This document shows positions 51,901 to 60,117 of a DNA stretch of 64,000 bases, one piece after another. The notes beneath the pieces are model-generated. The model was not told the DNA's origin. It ran no database searches and saw nothing but the letters and a program-made list of their open reading frames with translations. Positions within the stretch are counted from its first letter, which is position 1. The number at the start of each line of letters is the position of its first letter. This stretch comes from Verrucomicrobiaceae bacterium (GTDB lineage Bacteria; Verrucomicrobiota; Verrucomicrobiia; Verrucomicrobiales; Akkermansiaceae): NCBI GenBank assembly GCA_027491155.1, contig JAIXWR010000042.1, forward strand, positions 248,001-312,000. The letters are read 5' to 3'. Both the position numbers and the translations under genes were made by a program.

Positions 51901-52572
51901 TCAATCCCCCAGGAAGACGAACTCCTCGGCCATCTTGTTGAGCGAAAGACGGGCGGTCGGGAGGGTTTCGGCCAGTTCGCCGAAGAGGCGTCGCGGGGCG
52001 TCCTGCGGGGCGCAGCGGCTGTCGGCGGCGTCGCGGAAGGCGCGGCGGGCGAAGTCCTCGTAGAATTCCACGCCGGGCGCGCCGCGGCGCTGGCAACGGC
52101 GGGTGAGGAAGCCCGGGAAGAGGCCGGTGAGCACCAGGAACTGGTTGCCGGCCTCGAGCTGGAGATGGAAGCGCATCCGGCCGTGGGCTGATTCCAGGAT
52201 GGCGACGAAGTCGGCGGCATGGGTGAGCCCGGCCGGCAGGCTGCGGAGGGGATCGCCGGTATCGCTGGCGAGCCGCTGGACCATCACCCCGGCGACGTAA
52301 TCGGCCATGCCGGGGTCGGTGATGCCCGCGTCGAGGAACGAGTGGCGGACCAGCACGTAGAAGTAGAAGGCGGGCGAAACGCTGAGCGCGGCGGTCGAGT
52401 CGAGCAGCGCCCGCAGGACTTCCTTGAGGTCGAGCATTTCCCGCAGGGCATCGGGGTCTTCCCAGAGGGTCCACAGGTGGCGGCGTTCCCCGCCGGGAGC
52501 GAGCACGTTGCTGAGGAACGTGAAATCCGGCGGGGTGAAGCGGTCGCGGCTGGAAGGAATCCAAGTGCTCAT
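51901..52572 (-). CDS. Hypothetical cytoplasmic protein (223 aa)
   Basis: ATG 52572 opens MSTWIPSSRDRFTPPDFTFL. Body is helical and soluble with 'AFYFYVLVRHSFLDAGITDP', 'MADYVAGVMVQRLA' and the ending 'KMAEEFVFLGD'. No motif recognised; composition is native. Likely cytoplasmic. Nearby: RlpA divergent, cupin downstream. Confidence 0.65.
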   Translation of the reverse strand: MSTWIPSSRDRFTPPDFTFLSNVLAPGGERRHLWTLWEDPDALREMLDLKEVLRALLDSTAALSVSPAFYFYVLVRHSFLDAGITDPGMADYVAGVMVQRLASDTGDPLRSLPAGLTHAADFVAILESAHGRMRFHLQLEAGNQFLVLTGLFPGFLTRRCQRRGAPGVEFYEDFARRAFRDAADSRCAPQDAPRRLFGELAETLPTARLSLNKMAEEFVFLGD

Positions 52573-52778
52573 CCTAGGGGGGCGGATAGCAAATCCGGGG
52601 CCGAAATGGCGATAAAAAAGTAAAGCTGTCTTAATCACATCGGCTCCAGCCCTTGATTTTCCTCAAAAAACCCCTTGACGGGCCTTGGCCGATTGGGCTT
52701 GCGGCGGGGTTTCCGCGGGCTTATCTGGGCGCCCTCGTCCGTGCCGTGCACGGGCGAAGCCAACCCCGACAAGCAACC

Positions 52779-53207
52779 ATGACCCGGAACCCCAAATCCG
52801 TGGCCCTGGCCATCGCCGGAGCCTTGTTATTGCCATCCTGCGCCACGCAGGCCACCACCGCGGGCCGGTCCAAGCCGGCCCCGACGGACTGGAAAGTCGC
52901 CGCCGTCCAGCACGGCAAGGCTTCCTGGTATGGCGTCCGCTGCAACGGCGGAACCCGCACCGCGAGCGGCGAGCGTCTCAGCAACGGTGCTGCGACCGCC
53001 GCTCACAAGACCCTGCCCATGGGCACCAAGGTGCGCGTGACCAACCTTGCCAACGGCAAGACCGAAGTGGTCCGCATCAACGACCGCGGCCCCTACACCA
53101 AGGGCCGGGTGATCGATGTGACCGAAGGCGTCGCCCAACGCCTGGGCTTCTACTCGCGCGGCGTCGTGCCCGTGAAAGTCGAAGTCCTCAAGAAAGCCGG
53201 GGACTGA
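52779..53207 (+). CDS. rlpA: RlpA-like septal ring lytic transglycosylase lipoprotein (142 aa)
   Basis: A lipobox at 'SVALAIAGALLLPSCATQAT' (Cys lipidation) followed by a double-psi beta-barrel with the RlpA signature 'HGKASWYGVRCNGGTRTASG', 'AAHKTLPMGTKVRVTNLANG', 'VVRINDRGPYTKGRVIDVTE'. The catalytic Asp of the transglycosylase group is in 'NDRGPY'. There is no SPOR domain, so it is a short version. It cleaves or binds denuded glycan strands during cell division. ATG 52779 starts the signal peptide. Confidence 0.92.
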   Translation: MTRNPKSVALAIAGALLLPSCATQATTAGRSKPAPTDWKVAAVQHGKASWYGVRCNGGTRTASGERLSNGAATAAHKTLPMGTKVRVTNLANGKTEVVRINDRGPYTKGRVIDVTEGVAQRLGFYSRGVVPVKVEVLKKAGD

Positions 53208-53235
53208 TTCCCCGCAGCGCTTGTTCGCCTTCCCG

Positions 53236-53269
53236 AGCCCTCTTCCGGTCCGCCGGAAGGGGGCTTTTT
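53236..53269 (+). terminator. Rho-independent terminator of rlpA
   Basis: AGCCCTCTTCCGG pairs with CCGGAAGGGGGCT (13 bp, one G-T pair) around a TCCG loop; TTTTTC follows. Confidence 0.9.
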
Positions 53270-53289
53270 CGTGGGGAGGAAGGCAGTGC

Positions 53290-53385
53290 GGAGACGCGAG
53301 CGGGGAGACGCGAGACGCGAGCAAGGAGACGCGAGCGGGGAGACGCGAGATTTGAGCGGGGAGGCGCGAGCGGCGAGACGCGGGG
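53290..53385. repeat. 14-bp (2 x 7) tandem repeat
   Basis: Units close to GGGGAGACGCGAGC and GAGACGCGAGC repeat about seven times with variations. It lies in the 420-bp gap between rlpA and the next gene; no gene is visible there. The period fits the heptad family. Confidence 0.75.
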
Positions 53386-53555
53386 CTCAAGCCGACCCGC
53401 CGGGGGGCCTCCGGAGAGGCACCGTGCCCGGCGGGTTGGATGTGATGGACTGGCGGAAGCCTTCCCGGACCGTTTCTCCCCCCAGAGTTCGGGTCCGTTC
53501 GGGCTTCCGCCGTGCCTATCCCTACCGACAGCGCCGGAGGTCGCCGCGTTCAATG

Positions 53556-53589
53556 AAAACGGCCCGGGACAAGGATTTGTCACGGGCCG
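53556..53589 (-). terminator. Rho-independent terminator of the propeller-like gene
   Basis: On the minus strand CGGCCCGTGACAA and TTGTCCCGGGCCG pair around ATCC, followed by TTTT. It lies about 38 bp past the stop of the gene at 53628. Confidence 0.85.
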
Positions 53590-53627
53590 GTGAAGCCTGG
53601 CGGAGCGGTCCTCCGGCGATCCCGCCG

Positions 53628-54761
53628 TCACCACTCGGTGCCCGTCCAGACCAGGTCTTCGCGCGGCGTGGCGACGAAGGCGGTGGCCAGGGTGGTCCGG
53701 TAGAGCAGGCAGGGCGTGCCGTCGGGCGTGAAGTGGAAGCCGGAGAGATCGGAAAGCGTGGCCTTGCCGGTGGTCACCACCGGATAGCCGGCGAGGACGG
53801 GAAGATCGGGGCCGTTGTTGACCGGTTTCAGGTAGTGGACGCGCTTCTGGGTCTCGTTGTACCAGGCGACCCGCTGGCGGCCGTCGGGGCCGATGGCGAC
53901 GCGGATGCTTTTCGGGCTCACGTTGCCGGCGGTTTCCAGTTCGGCCGGGCTGCCGATCCCGGTGTAACGCTTGAGCTTCCAGGAGGCGGTGTTGCCCGAG
54001 CCGAAGAAATAGACGCGTCCTTCGGCGCCGACGCGCGAGCCGCGCAGGTTGGTGGCGACGAAGTTTTCGATGTTCTGGAGCGGGTTGGCGGCCCAGGTGA
54101 TGTAGAGCCGCCCGTCCTGGGCCACGGCCGGCTTGGCCCGCCAGAGGGTACGGACGCCGGTGTAGGTCTGGGTGAAGTAGAGGCTCACGTTGCTGGTGGT
54201 CAGCGGGACCACCGCGGTGTCGTGGATGAAAATCGCCCCCGGGATGAGCTGGGAGGTGAAAGTCCAGTTGGACGCGCCGTTGCGGCGGGCGTAGCAGATC
54301 GTGCGGCTGTTGTAGATGTAGCCGACGTGGAGGCCGCCGGTGGCGTCGAGCTCGGCGCTGACGCCGGTGTAGCTTCCCGGGTTGGGGTCGATGGTTTCGA
54401 CCGTCGAGTTGCCCAGGTTGTCGAAGATCGCGACCTTCATCGTGTTGCCCTGCGGGGCCACCAGGAAGCCGCCGCCGTTGGCGGAGGGCACGAAGGCGCC
54501 CTGTTTTCCGAGGCTGATCTTCGACGTGAAGGTGTCGGTCCAGACGGGCGGCCCGCCGGTGAGGAGCTTGAAGTTGGCCTTGGCCCCGGCGGTCGCCTTG
54601 ACCAGGACGCGGGAATTAGCGGCGTTGTCGGGGAAGAAATACCACTCGTTCTTGGCCGCCGCCTTGGCGAGCGGGGCGCTTTGCCATTCCGCGGGAAGGA
54701 AGGCGGCCTGCAGGCTGCCGGCTACGATCAGCAGGGACGCGGCGATTGCGGTGATCTTCAT
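53628..54761 (-). CDS. Exported beta-propeller-like protein (377 aa)
   Basis: Signal peptide (MKITAIAASLLIVAGSLQAA). Then six or seven similar beta segments: 'GVSAELDATGGLHVGYIYNS', 'AKPAVAQDGRLYITWAA', 'IRVAIGPDGRQRVAWYNETQ', 'FTPDGTPCLLYRTT'. These 'DG.(L/R)..(A/T)W' strands look like BNR/sialidase- or YVTN-like blades. No catalytic residues are evident. Likely a binding protein. Start ATG 54761; it has its own terminator. Confidence 0.7.
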   Translation of the reverse strand: MKITAIAASLLIVAGSLQAAFLPAEWQSAPLAKAAAKNEWYFFPDNAANSRVLVKATAGAKANFKLLTGGPPVWTDTFTSKISLGKQGAFVPSANGGGFLVAPQGNTMKVAIFDNLGNSTVETIDPNPGSYTGVSAELDATGGLHVGYIYNSRTICYARRNGASNWTFTSQLIPGAIFIHDTAVVPLTTSNVSLYFTQTYTGVRTLWRAKPAVAQDGRLYITWAANPLQNIENFVATNLRGSRVGAEGRVYFFGSGNTASWKLKRYTGIGSPAELETAGNVSPKSIRVAIGPDGRQRVAWYNETQKRVHYLKPVNNGPDLPVLAGYPVVTTGKATLSDLSGFHFTPDGTPCLLYRTTLATAFVATPREDLVWTGTEW

Positions 54762-54962
54762 GGCCCGAGGCGTATGACACGGTCCCGGGGAGCTTGCAAG
54801 GCCGGGAAAAAGGCTCCGGGAAGGATGTGGGGATGGTTTCATGTCGCATTTCCTGATCCGCCGCCGCGGGCAGGAGGTTTTCGAGAATCCGCGTCCGCCG
54901 GGGGAAACCGCGCCATGTCCTTGCTGCACTTGGCATGAACGGCGCTACAGTGGGCCCCGCCC

Positions 54963-57900
54963 ATGGCCATCCGAGTCGGTCTCCATCACGTCACTGAATA
55001 CTGCTACGACCGCGAGGTGAGCCTTTCGCCGCACGTCATCCGGCTGCGGCCCTGTGTCCATTCGCGGACGCCGGTGCTGGCCTACTCGCTGGATATCGAG
55101 CCGAAGAACCACTTCATCAACTGGCAGCAGGATCCCTTCGGCAACTGGGCGGCGCGGCTCGTGTTCCCGGAGAAGACCCGCCATTTCAAGGTGACCGTCG
55201 ATCTGGTGGCGGATCTGACGGTGATCAATCCCTTCGATTTCTTCCTGGAGAAGGAAGCCGAGGAGTTCCCCTTCACGTATCCGCCGGGCCTGAAGCACGA
55301 GCTGGCACCGTATCTGAAAGTCCGCGAAAGCGGCCCGCGGCTGACGGAGTGGCTGGCGGCGATCCCGCGGGAGAAGCGCCGGACGGTGGATTTCCTGGTC
55401 GATGTGAATTTCCGCGTCCACCGCGCGGTGGGCTACGTGATCCGGCTGGAGCCGGGGGTGCAGACTTGCGAGCAGACCTTCGAGCGCGGCACCGGATCGT
55501 GCCGGGACTCCGCCTACCTGCTGGTCCAGGCGCTGCGCCACCTCGGGCTGGCGGCGCGCTTCGTCTCGGGATACCTGGTCCAGTTGAAGCCCGACCAGGA
55601 GTCGCTGGACGGGCCGAGCGGGCCGGAGGAAGACTTCACCGACCTGCACGCGTGGGCCGAGGTTTACATCCCCGGCGCGGGCTGGATCGGGCTGGACCCG
55701 ACTTCCGGGCTGTTCGCCGGCGAGGGGCACATCCCGCTTTCCTGCACGCCGGAGCCGGCCAGCGCCGCGCCGGTGGTCGGCGGGGTGGACGAATGCGAGA
55801 CCGAGTTCCGCTGGGCCAACGTGGTGACCCGCGTCCACGAAGACCCGCGGGTGACGAAGCCGTATTCCGACAGCGAGTGGGCGGCGATCGATGCGCTGGG
55901 CGAGGCGGTCGACCGGCGGCTCGAGGCCGGCGACGTGGCGTTGACGATGGGCGGCGAGCCGACCTTCGTGTCGGTCGACGACATGGAAGGCCCGGAGTGG
56001 AATTTCACCGCGGACAGTCCGGCGAAGCGCAAGCTCGCGCTCGGCCTGCTGGCGAAGCTCAAGGAGGTGCACGCGCCCGGCGGGCTACTGCATTACGGCG
56101 AGGGCAAGTGGTATCCCGGCGAGGCGCTGCCCCGCTGGGCCTACACCGTGTTATGGCGCAAGGACGGGGAGCCGCTGTGGAAGGACGAGCGCCTGCTGGC
56201 CTCGCCGGCCGCCGACCTGGGGCACGGGATCGAGGATGCGCGACGCCTGGCCGCGAGAATCACCGACCTGCTTTCCTGCGAACCGGCGCACCTGATCGCG
56301 GGCTTCGAGGATGCCTTTTACTACGCGTGGAAGGAGAGCACGCTGCCGGCGAACGTCGATCCCTACTCGGCGGACATCGACGACCCGCTGGAGCGGCGTT
56401 ATCTCGCGACCTTGCTCGACCGCGGGCTTTCGAAGCCCACCGGTTTCGCGCTTCCGGTGGAGTGGGATGCCGTGCAGGACCGCTGGAAGAGCAACCTGTG
56501 GACCTTCCGCCGCGGCCGGATGTCGCTGGTGCCCGGCGGCTCGCCGATGGGTTTCCGGCTGCCGCTGGATTCGCTGCCCAAGGTCGCGGAGGAGCTGCGA
56601 CAGGAGCAGGTCGCGCTGGAAGCCTCGCCGCTCGAGCCGGTGGCCGGCCTGCCCGCCCACGGTGCCCTGTTGCCGGCGGGCAAGACCTTGCAGACGGCGG
56701 TCGGCATCGTGCCGCAAGCACCCCCCGCGGCGGATTCCGGCAAGCCGGTGGCGACCACCGCGCTGTGCGTCGAGCCGCGGAACGGGAAGCTCCACGTCTT
56801 TTTCCCGCCGGTCACCCACCTCGAGCACTACCTGGTCCTGCTGGAAGCGGTCGAGCAGGCGGCGGCGCAGCTCAAGCTGCCGGTCATCGTCGAGGGCTAC
56901 GAGATGCCCTGGGACGCGCGGGTGGAGCGGATCAAGGTCACGCCCGATCCCGGGGTGATCGAGGTCAACGTGCATCCGGTGAAAACCTGGACCGACCTGG
57001 TGGAGAACACGACGGTTTTGTACGAGGCGGCTCGTACTTCGCGCCTCGGCACGGAGAAGTTCATGCTCGACGGCCGCCACACCGGCACCGGCGGGGGCAA
57101 TCACGTCACGCTCGGCGGCGAATCGCCGGCGCGCAGTCCTTTCCTGCGGCGGCCGGGCCTGCTGCGGAGTTTCATCACCTACTGGCAGCATCATCCGGGA
57201 CTGTCCTACCTTTTCTCGGGCCTGTTCCTCGGGCCCACCAGCCAGGCGCCGCGGGTCGACGAGGGGCGCGACGACCGGCTGTTCGAGCTGGAGATCGCCT
57301 TCAACGAGCTGCCGGAGAGCGGCGAGCCGCCATGGCTGGTGGACCGCGTGCTGCGCAACATGCTGACGGATCTAACAGGGAATACCCACCGCGCGGAATT
57401 CTGCATCGACAAGCTCTACGCGCCGGGCGCGGCGAGCGGCCGTCTCGGGATCCTGGAACTGCGGGCTTTCGAGATGCCGCCGCACGCGCGGATGAGCCTC
57501 GTCCAGATGCTGCTGGTCCGCTCGCTGGTCGCGCGTTTCTGGGAGGATCCCTACCACCGCAAGCTGGTTCGCTGGGGGACCGAGTTGCACGACCGCTTCA
57601 TGCTGCCGCATTTCATCCGCGAGGACATGAAGGACGTGGCGCTCGACCTGAAGAACGCCGGGATTCCCTTCGAGGCCTCGTGGCTGGAGCCCTTCCACGA
57701 GTTCCGTTTCCCTGTGTATGGCCGCGTTTGCCATCACGGCGTCGAACTCGAGATCCGCGCGGCGTTGGAGCCGTGGCACGTGCTGGGCGAGGAAAGCAGT
57801 TCGTCGGGCACGGCGCGCTACGTCGATTCGTCGGTCGAGCGGGTGCAGGTGAAAGTCAGCGGGATGGTGGAAGGCCGGCACGTGCTGGTCTGCAACGGCC

Positions 57901-58325
57901 GGCGGATCCCGCTGCGGCCGACCGGGCGGCGCGGCGAACACGTCGCGGGCGTCCGCTACAAGGCCTGGGATCCGTGGTCGGCGATGCATCCGACGATCGG
58001 CGTGCACACGCCGCTGACCTTCGATGTCGTGGACACCTGGAACAAGCGCTCGCTCGGCGGCTGCGTCTATCACGTCGTCCATCCGGGCGGCCGGAGCTAC
58101 GAGACTTTCCCGGTGAATGCCTACGAGGCCGAGTCGCGCCGCGTGAACCGCTTCTGGCAGCACGGCCACACGCCGGGCGTGATGGAGCCGGCCTCGACCG
58201 GCGGCTACGGCTTCCACCGGATCGAGGAACGCGCCGGCGGACCGGCGGTGAACTATGTCGAAGTCCCGCCGGAAGACGCCGGGATGGAGTTCCCCGTGAC
58301 GCTGGATTTGCGGGTGGGGAAGTAG
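54963..58325 (+). CDS. Transglutaminase-like / DUF2126 protein (1120 aa)
   Basis: N-terminal half: transglutaminase N-like sheet ('RVGLHHVTEYCYDREVSLSP') and core with the catalytic triad C180 ('GTGSCRDSAYLLV'), H229 ('FTDLHAWAEVYIPG') and D245 ('IGLDPTSGLFA'). From about residue 315 the DUF2126 domain follows ('LTMGGEPTFVSVDDMEGPEW', 'GTGGGNHVTLGGESPARSPF', 'NMLTDLTGNTHRAEFCIDKL'). This fusion is usually clustered with DUF403/circularly permuted ATP-grasp genes that are thought to make peptides; none is in this window. The ATG 54963 gives the full transglutaminase start. Confidence 0.95.
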   Translation: MAIRVGLHHVTEYCYDREVSLSPHVIRLRPCVHSRTPVLAYSLDIEPKNHFINWQQDPFGNWAARLVFPEKTRHFKVTVDLVADLTVINPFDFFLEKEAEEFPFTYPPGLKHELAPYLKVRESGPRLTEWLAAIPREKRRTVDFLVDVNFRVHRAVGYVIRLEPGVQTCEQTFERGTGSCRDSAYLLVQALRHLGLAARFVSGYLVQLKPDQESLDGPSGPEEDFTDLHAWAEVYIPGAGWIGLDPTSGLFAGEGHIPLSCTPEPASAAPVVGGVDECETEFRWANVVTRVHEDPRVTKPYSDSEWAAIDALGEAVDRRLEAGDVALTMGGEPTFVSVDDMEGPEWNFTADSPAKRKLALGLLAKLKEVHAPGGLLHYGEGKWYPGEALPRWAYTVLWRKDGEPLWKDERLLASPAADLGHGIEDARRLAARITDLLSCEPAHLIAGFEDAFYYAWKESTLPANVDPYSADIDDPLERRYLATLLDRGLSKPTGFALPVEWDAVQDRWKSNLWTFRRGRMSLVPGGSPMGFRLPLDSLPKVAEELRQEQVALEASPLEPVAGLPAHGALLPAGKTLQTAVGIVPQAPPAADSGKPVATTALCVEPRNGKLHVFFPPVTHLEHYLVLLEAVEQAAAQLKLPVIVEGYEMPWDARVERIKVTPDPGVIEVNVHPVKTWTDLVENTTVLYEAARTSRLGTEKFMLDGRHTGTGGGNHVTLGGESPARSPFLRRPGLLRSFITYWQHHPGLSYLFSGLFLGPTSQAPRVDEGRDDRLFELEIAFNELPESGEPPWLVDRVLRNMLTDLTGNTHRAEFCIDKLYAPGAASGRLGILELRAFEMPPHARMSLVQMLLVRSLVARFWEDPYHRKLVRWGTELHDRFMLPHFIREDMKDVALDLKNAGIPFEASWLEPFHEFRFPVYGRVCHHGVELEIRAALEPWHVLGEESSSSGTARYVDSSVERVQVKVSGMVEGRHVLVCNGRRIPLRPTGRRGEHVAGVRYKAWDPWSAMHPTIGVHTPLTFDVVDTWNKRSLGGCVYHVVHPGGRSYETFPVNAYEAESRRVNRFWQHGHTPGVMEPASTGGYGFHRIEERAGGPAVNYVEVPPEDAGMEFPVTLDLRVGK

Positions 58326-58504
58326 CGGGGCTTTGGGGCTTGCATGCTGCCGTTGATCGATTCCCCCGGGTGCCAATCCGGCTAGGACGGTCTCGCCCGG
58401 AGAGCAGACATTCCAAAGTGCCGACACCGATCTCCTTCAAGCCTTCTCCGCGGCCCGTAGAATTTCGGTTTCAAGGGGACGGGGCGTCATGATACTGAAA
58501 TGAC

Positions 58505-59317
58505 ATGAAGCCCTTAACGCAGGTGGCGGTCTATTGGATGGTTGCTGTCGTCACCCTTCTCAACGCGTCTCGGGCGCAGGAGCTTGTTCCTGAAGCGATG
58601 ACCGCACCGGAGGACGAAACCCTGGCGGTGGCGAAGGAGAAAGCCGTGCTCTCGCCCGACCAAGCCCGCATCTCCACAAAGTTGGATACGATCATCATTC
58701 CAAGCGTCGCGTTCACCTATGCCTCGCTTGAAGAGGCGCTTAGCAGAGTTGGACTTTACAGCATGGATCTGGATCCGACTGAGCCCGATCCTACCAAAAA
58801 GGGCGTCAACTTCGTGATCTTCAAACCGCGGGTGGCAGATGGACAGCCCGCGCCAAAGCCGGCCCGCGTGATGTTAAGCATGTCGGACGCTCCCCTGCGT
58901 CGCATTCTCGATGAAATCGCCACGCAATCCGACACGCGATACACGATCGGGGAGTCCTCCGTAGACTTCCTCCCCGCCGCCGACAAGGATGCTGCGCCCG
59001 AGGCCAAGGCCACCACACGGATTGGGCCCAAGGCGATGGAGAACTTGAAAAGGCTCCGGACCATTGTCATCCCGAAGATCGAGTTCAAGGACATCACCCT
59101 CGTCGAAGCGGTGAATTTCCTCAACGCCCGCGTCAAGGAACTCTCCCAAGGCGCGCCAATGCCCCTGATCAAGATCGGAACCCACATGAGTGCCGACGCA
59201 CGGATTAAAGAACTCCGTTTGCGCAACATTCCGCTGGCCGAGGCCTTGTTGTATTGCTGCGAAGCCGTGAACGACCAGTTCCACATCCATGATGACGGTG
59301 TGCAGATCGGAAAGTGA
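58505..59317 (+). CDS. Exported protein with two STN-like modules (270 aa)
   Basis: Signal peptide (MKPLTQVAVYWMVAVVTLLN). Two related units follow: 'LDTIIIPSVAFTYASLEEAL' ... 'RVMLSMSDAPLRRILDEIAT', and 'LRTIVIPKIEFKDITLVEAV' ... 'IKELRLRNIPLAEALLYCCE'. Each resembles the secretin/TonB short N-terminal (STN) fold: beta strand, helix, strand. There is no outer-membrane channel part. It may serve as a secretin-like accessory or binding protein. Composition seems AT-richer than the DUF2126 gene upstream. Confidence 0.7.
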   Translation: MKPLTQVAVYWMVAVVTLLNASRAQELVPEAMTAPEDETLAVAKEKAVLSPDQARISTKLDTIIIPSVAFTYASLEEALSRVGLYSMDLDPTEPDPTKKGVNFVIFKPRVADGQPAPKPARVMLSMSDAPLRRILDEIATQSDTRYTIGESSVDFLPAADKDAAPEAKATTRIGPKAMENLKRLRTIVIPKIEFKDITLVEAVNFLNARVKELSQGAPMPLIKIGTHMSADARIKELRLRNIPLAEALLYCCEAVNDQFHIHDDGVQIGK

Positions 59318-59444
59318 AGCGGTTTGCGCCGTCCATCGGTCCGCGCGCTGAAAAAGCCGCCGGAGTTCGACCGCGGAGGTTTGACTAGCCCGCTACCAGA
59401 GTTTCCGAGCGGATCGGTGTCCCGTCGCTCCGAGCCAAGTGTTT

Positions 59445-59500
59445 CGGGGGTAGCTCGTGCCTCGTAGTCGGGGGTTTCGGAATGCAGTCCTGTCAGAACC
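59445..59500. repeat. Degenerate arm of the 41365 palindrome
   Basis: 'cgggggtagctcgtgcctcg' and 'gggggtttcggaatgcagtcctgt' correspond to the right arm of the 228-bp palindrome with about a dozen changes. It lies in the intergenic gap before the gene at 59509. Confidence 0.6.
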
Positions 59501-59508
59501 TGAAGCAG

Positions 59509-60015
59509 CTACTTCACATCCTCGCGCTTGAACGACTTGATGATCGTCAGGCAGGCCTCGCGGGTTGCCTGCTTGGCGGGGACTGAGACGGTGGTCTGCA
59601 GCACGATGACCTCGGTCTTGCCCTCGATCAGCACCAGGATCATGCCGAGCTGCGCGGGATCGTCGGCCTTCTTGTCGGGGACCATGGTGACGAAGCGCGC
59701 GGGCAGGCCGTCGAGCTCGCCTTCCTGGATTTCCGGGTCGTCCTTGAGGCCGAGGCTTTTTGCAAGGCCGCCGGCAAGGTCCTTCGCGGTGCCGTCGAGG
59801 TCGGGCTTCGCGTCCTTCGGGACCGGCAGCAGGTTCACCGCGAAGAGCGCGCTGCCGTCGGCGTTCTCGTGGGGCACGAGGGCCTTCTCGTTCGGCGCCT
59901 CGGCCTTCTTCCAGCCTTCGGGGAACTCGAGCGAATAGCGGTCGTCGCCGAATTTCACCCGCGGTCCGGCGAGGGCGGTGGCGGCGAGGGCGAGGAGGAG
60001 GAAAATCGATTTCAT
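59509..60015 (-). CDS. Secreted protein, DcrB/PsbP-like (168 aa)
   Basis: Signal peptide (MKSIFLLLALAATALAGPRV). Then 'DRYSLEFPEGWKKAEAPNEK', 'LDGLPARFVTMVPDK' and 'CLTIIKSFKREDVK' at the end. This is the 'YSLEFPEGW ... I..SF' pattern seen in DcrB/PsbP-like small exported proteins. Family assignment is by pattern and moderate. Divergent from the heparinase gene, 102 bp between starts. Confidence 0.65.
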   Translation of the reverse strand: MKSIFLLLALAATALAGPRVKFGDDRYSLEFPEGWKKAEAPNEKALVPHENADGSALFAVNLLPVPKDAKPDLDGTAKDLAGGLAKSLGLKDDPEIQEGELDGLPARFVTMVPDKKADDPAQLGMILVLIEGKTEVIVLQTTVSVPAKQATREACLTIIKSFKREDVK

Positions 60016-60117
60016 CGGTGGCAGGCTCGACCAGCGGAGCGGCGCGGTCGAGCCGCAAGTTCGGCCATTCTCCCGGGACGCGGCAAGGGAGCCGCGGTCC
60101 GCGGCGTAGGAGCGGCG

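Noticed and set aside
53290-53385. Possible CRISPR array
   Set aside because: Units are only 14 bp with no unique spacers; it is a simple tandem repeat.
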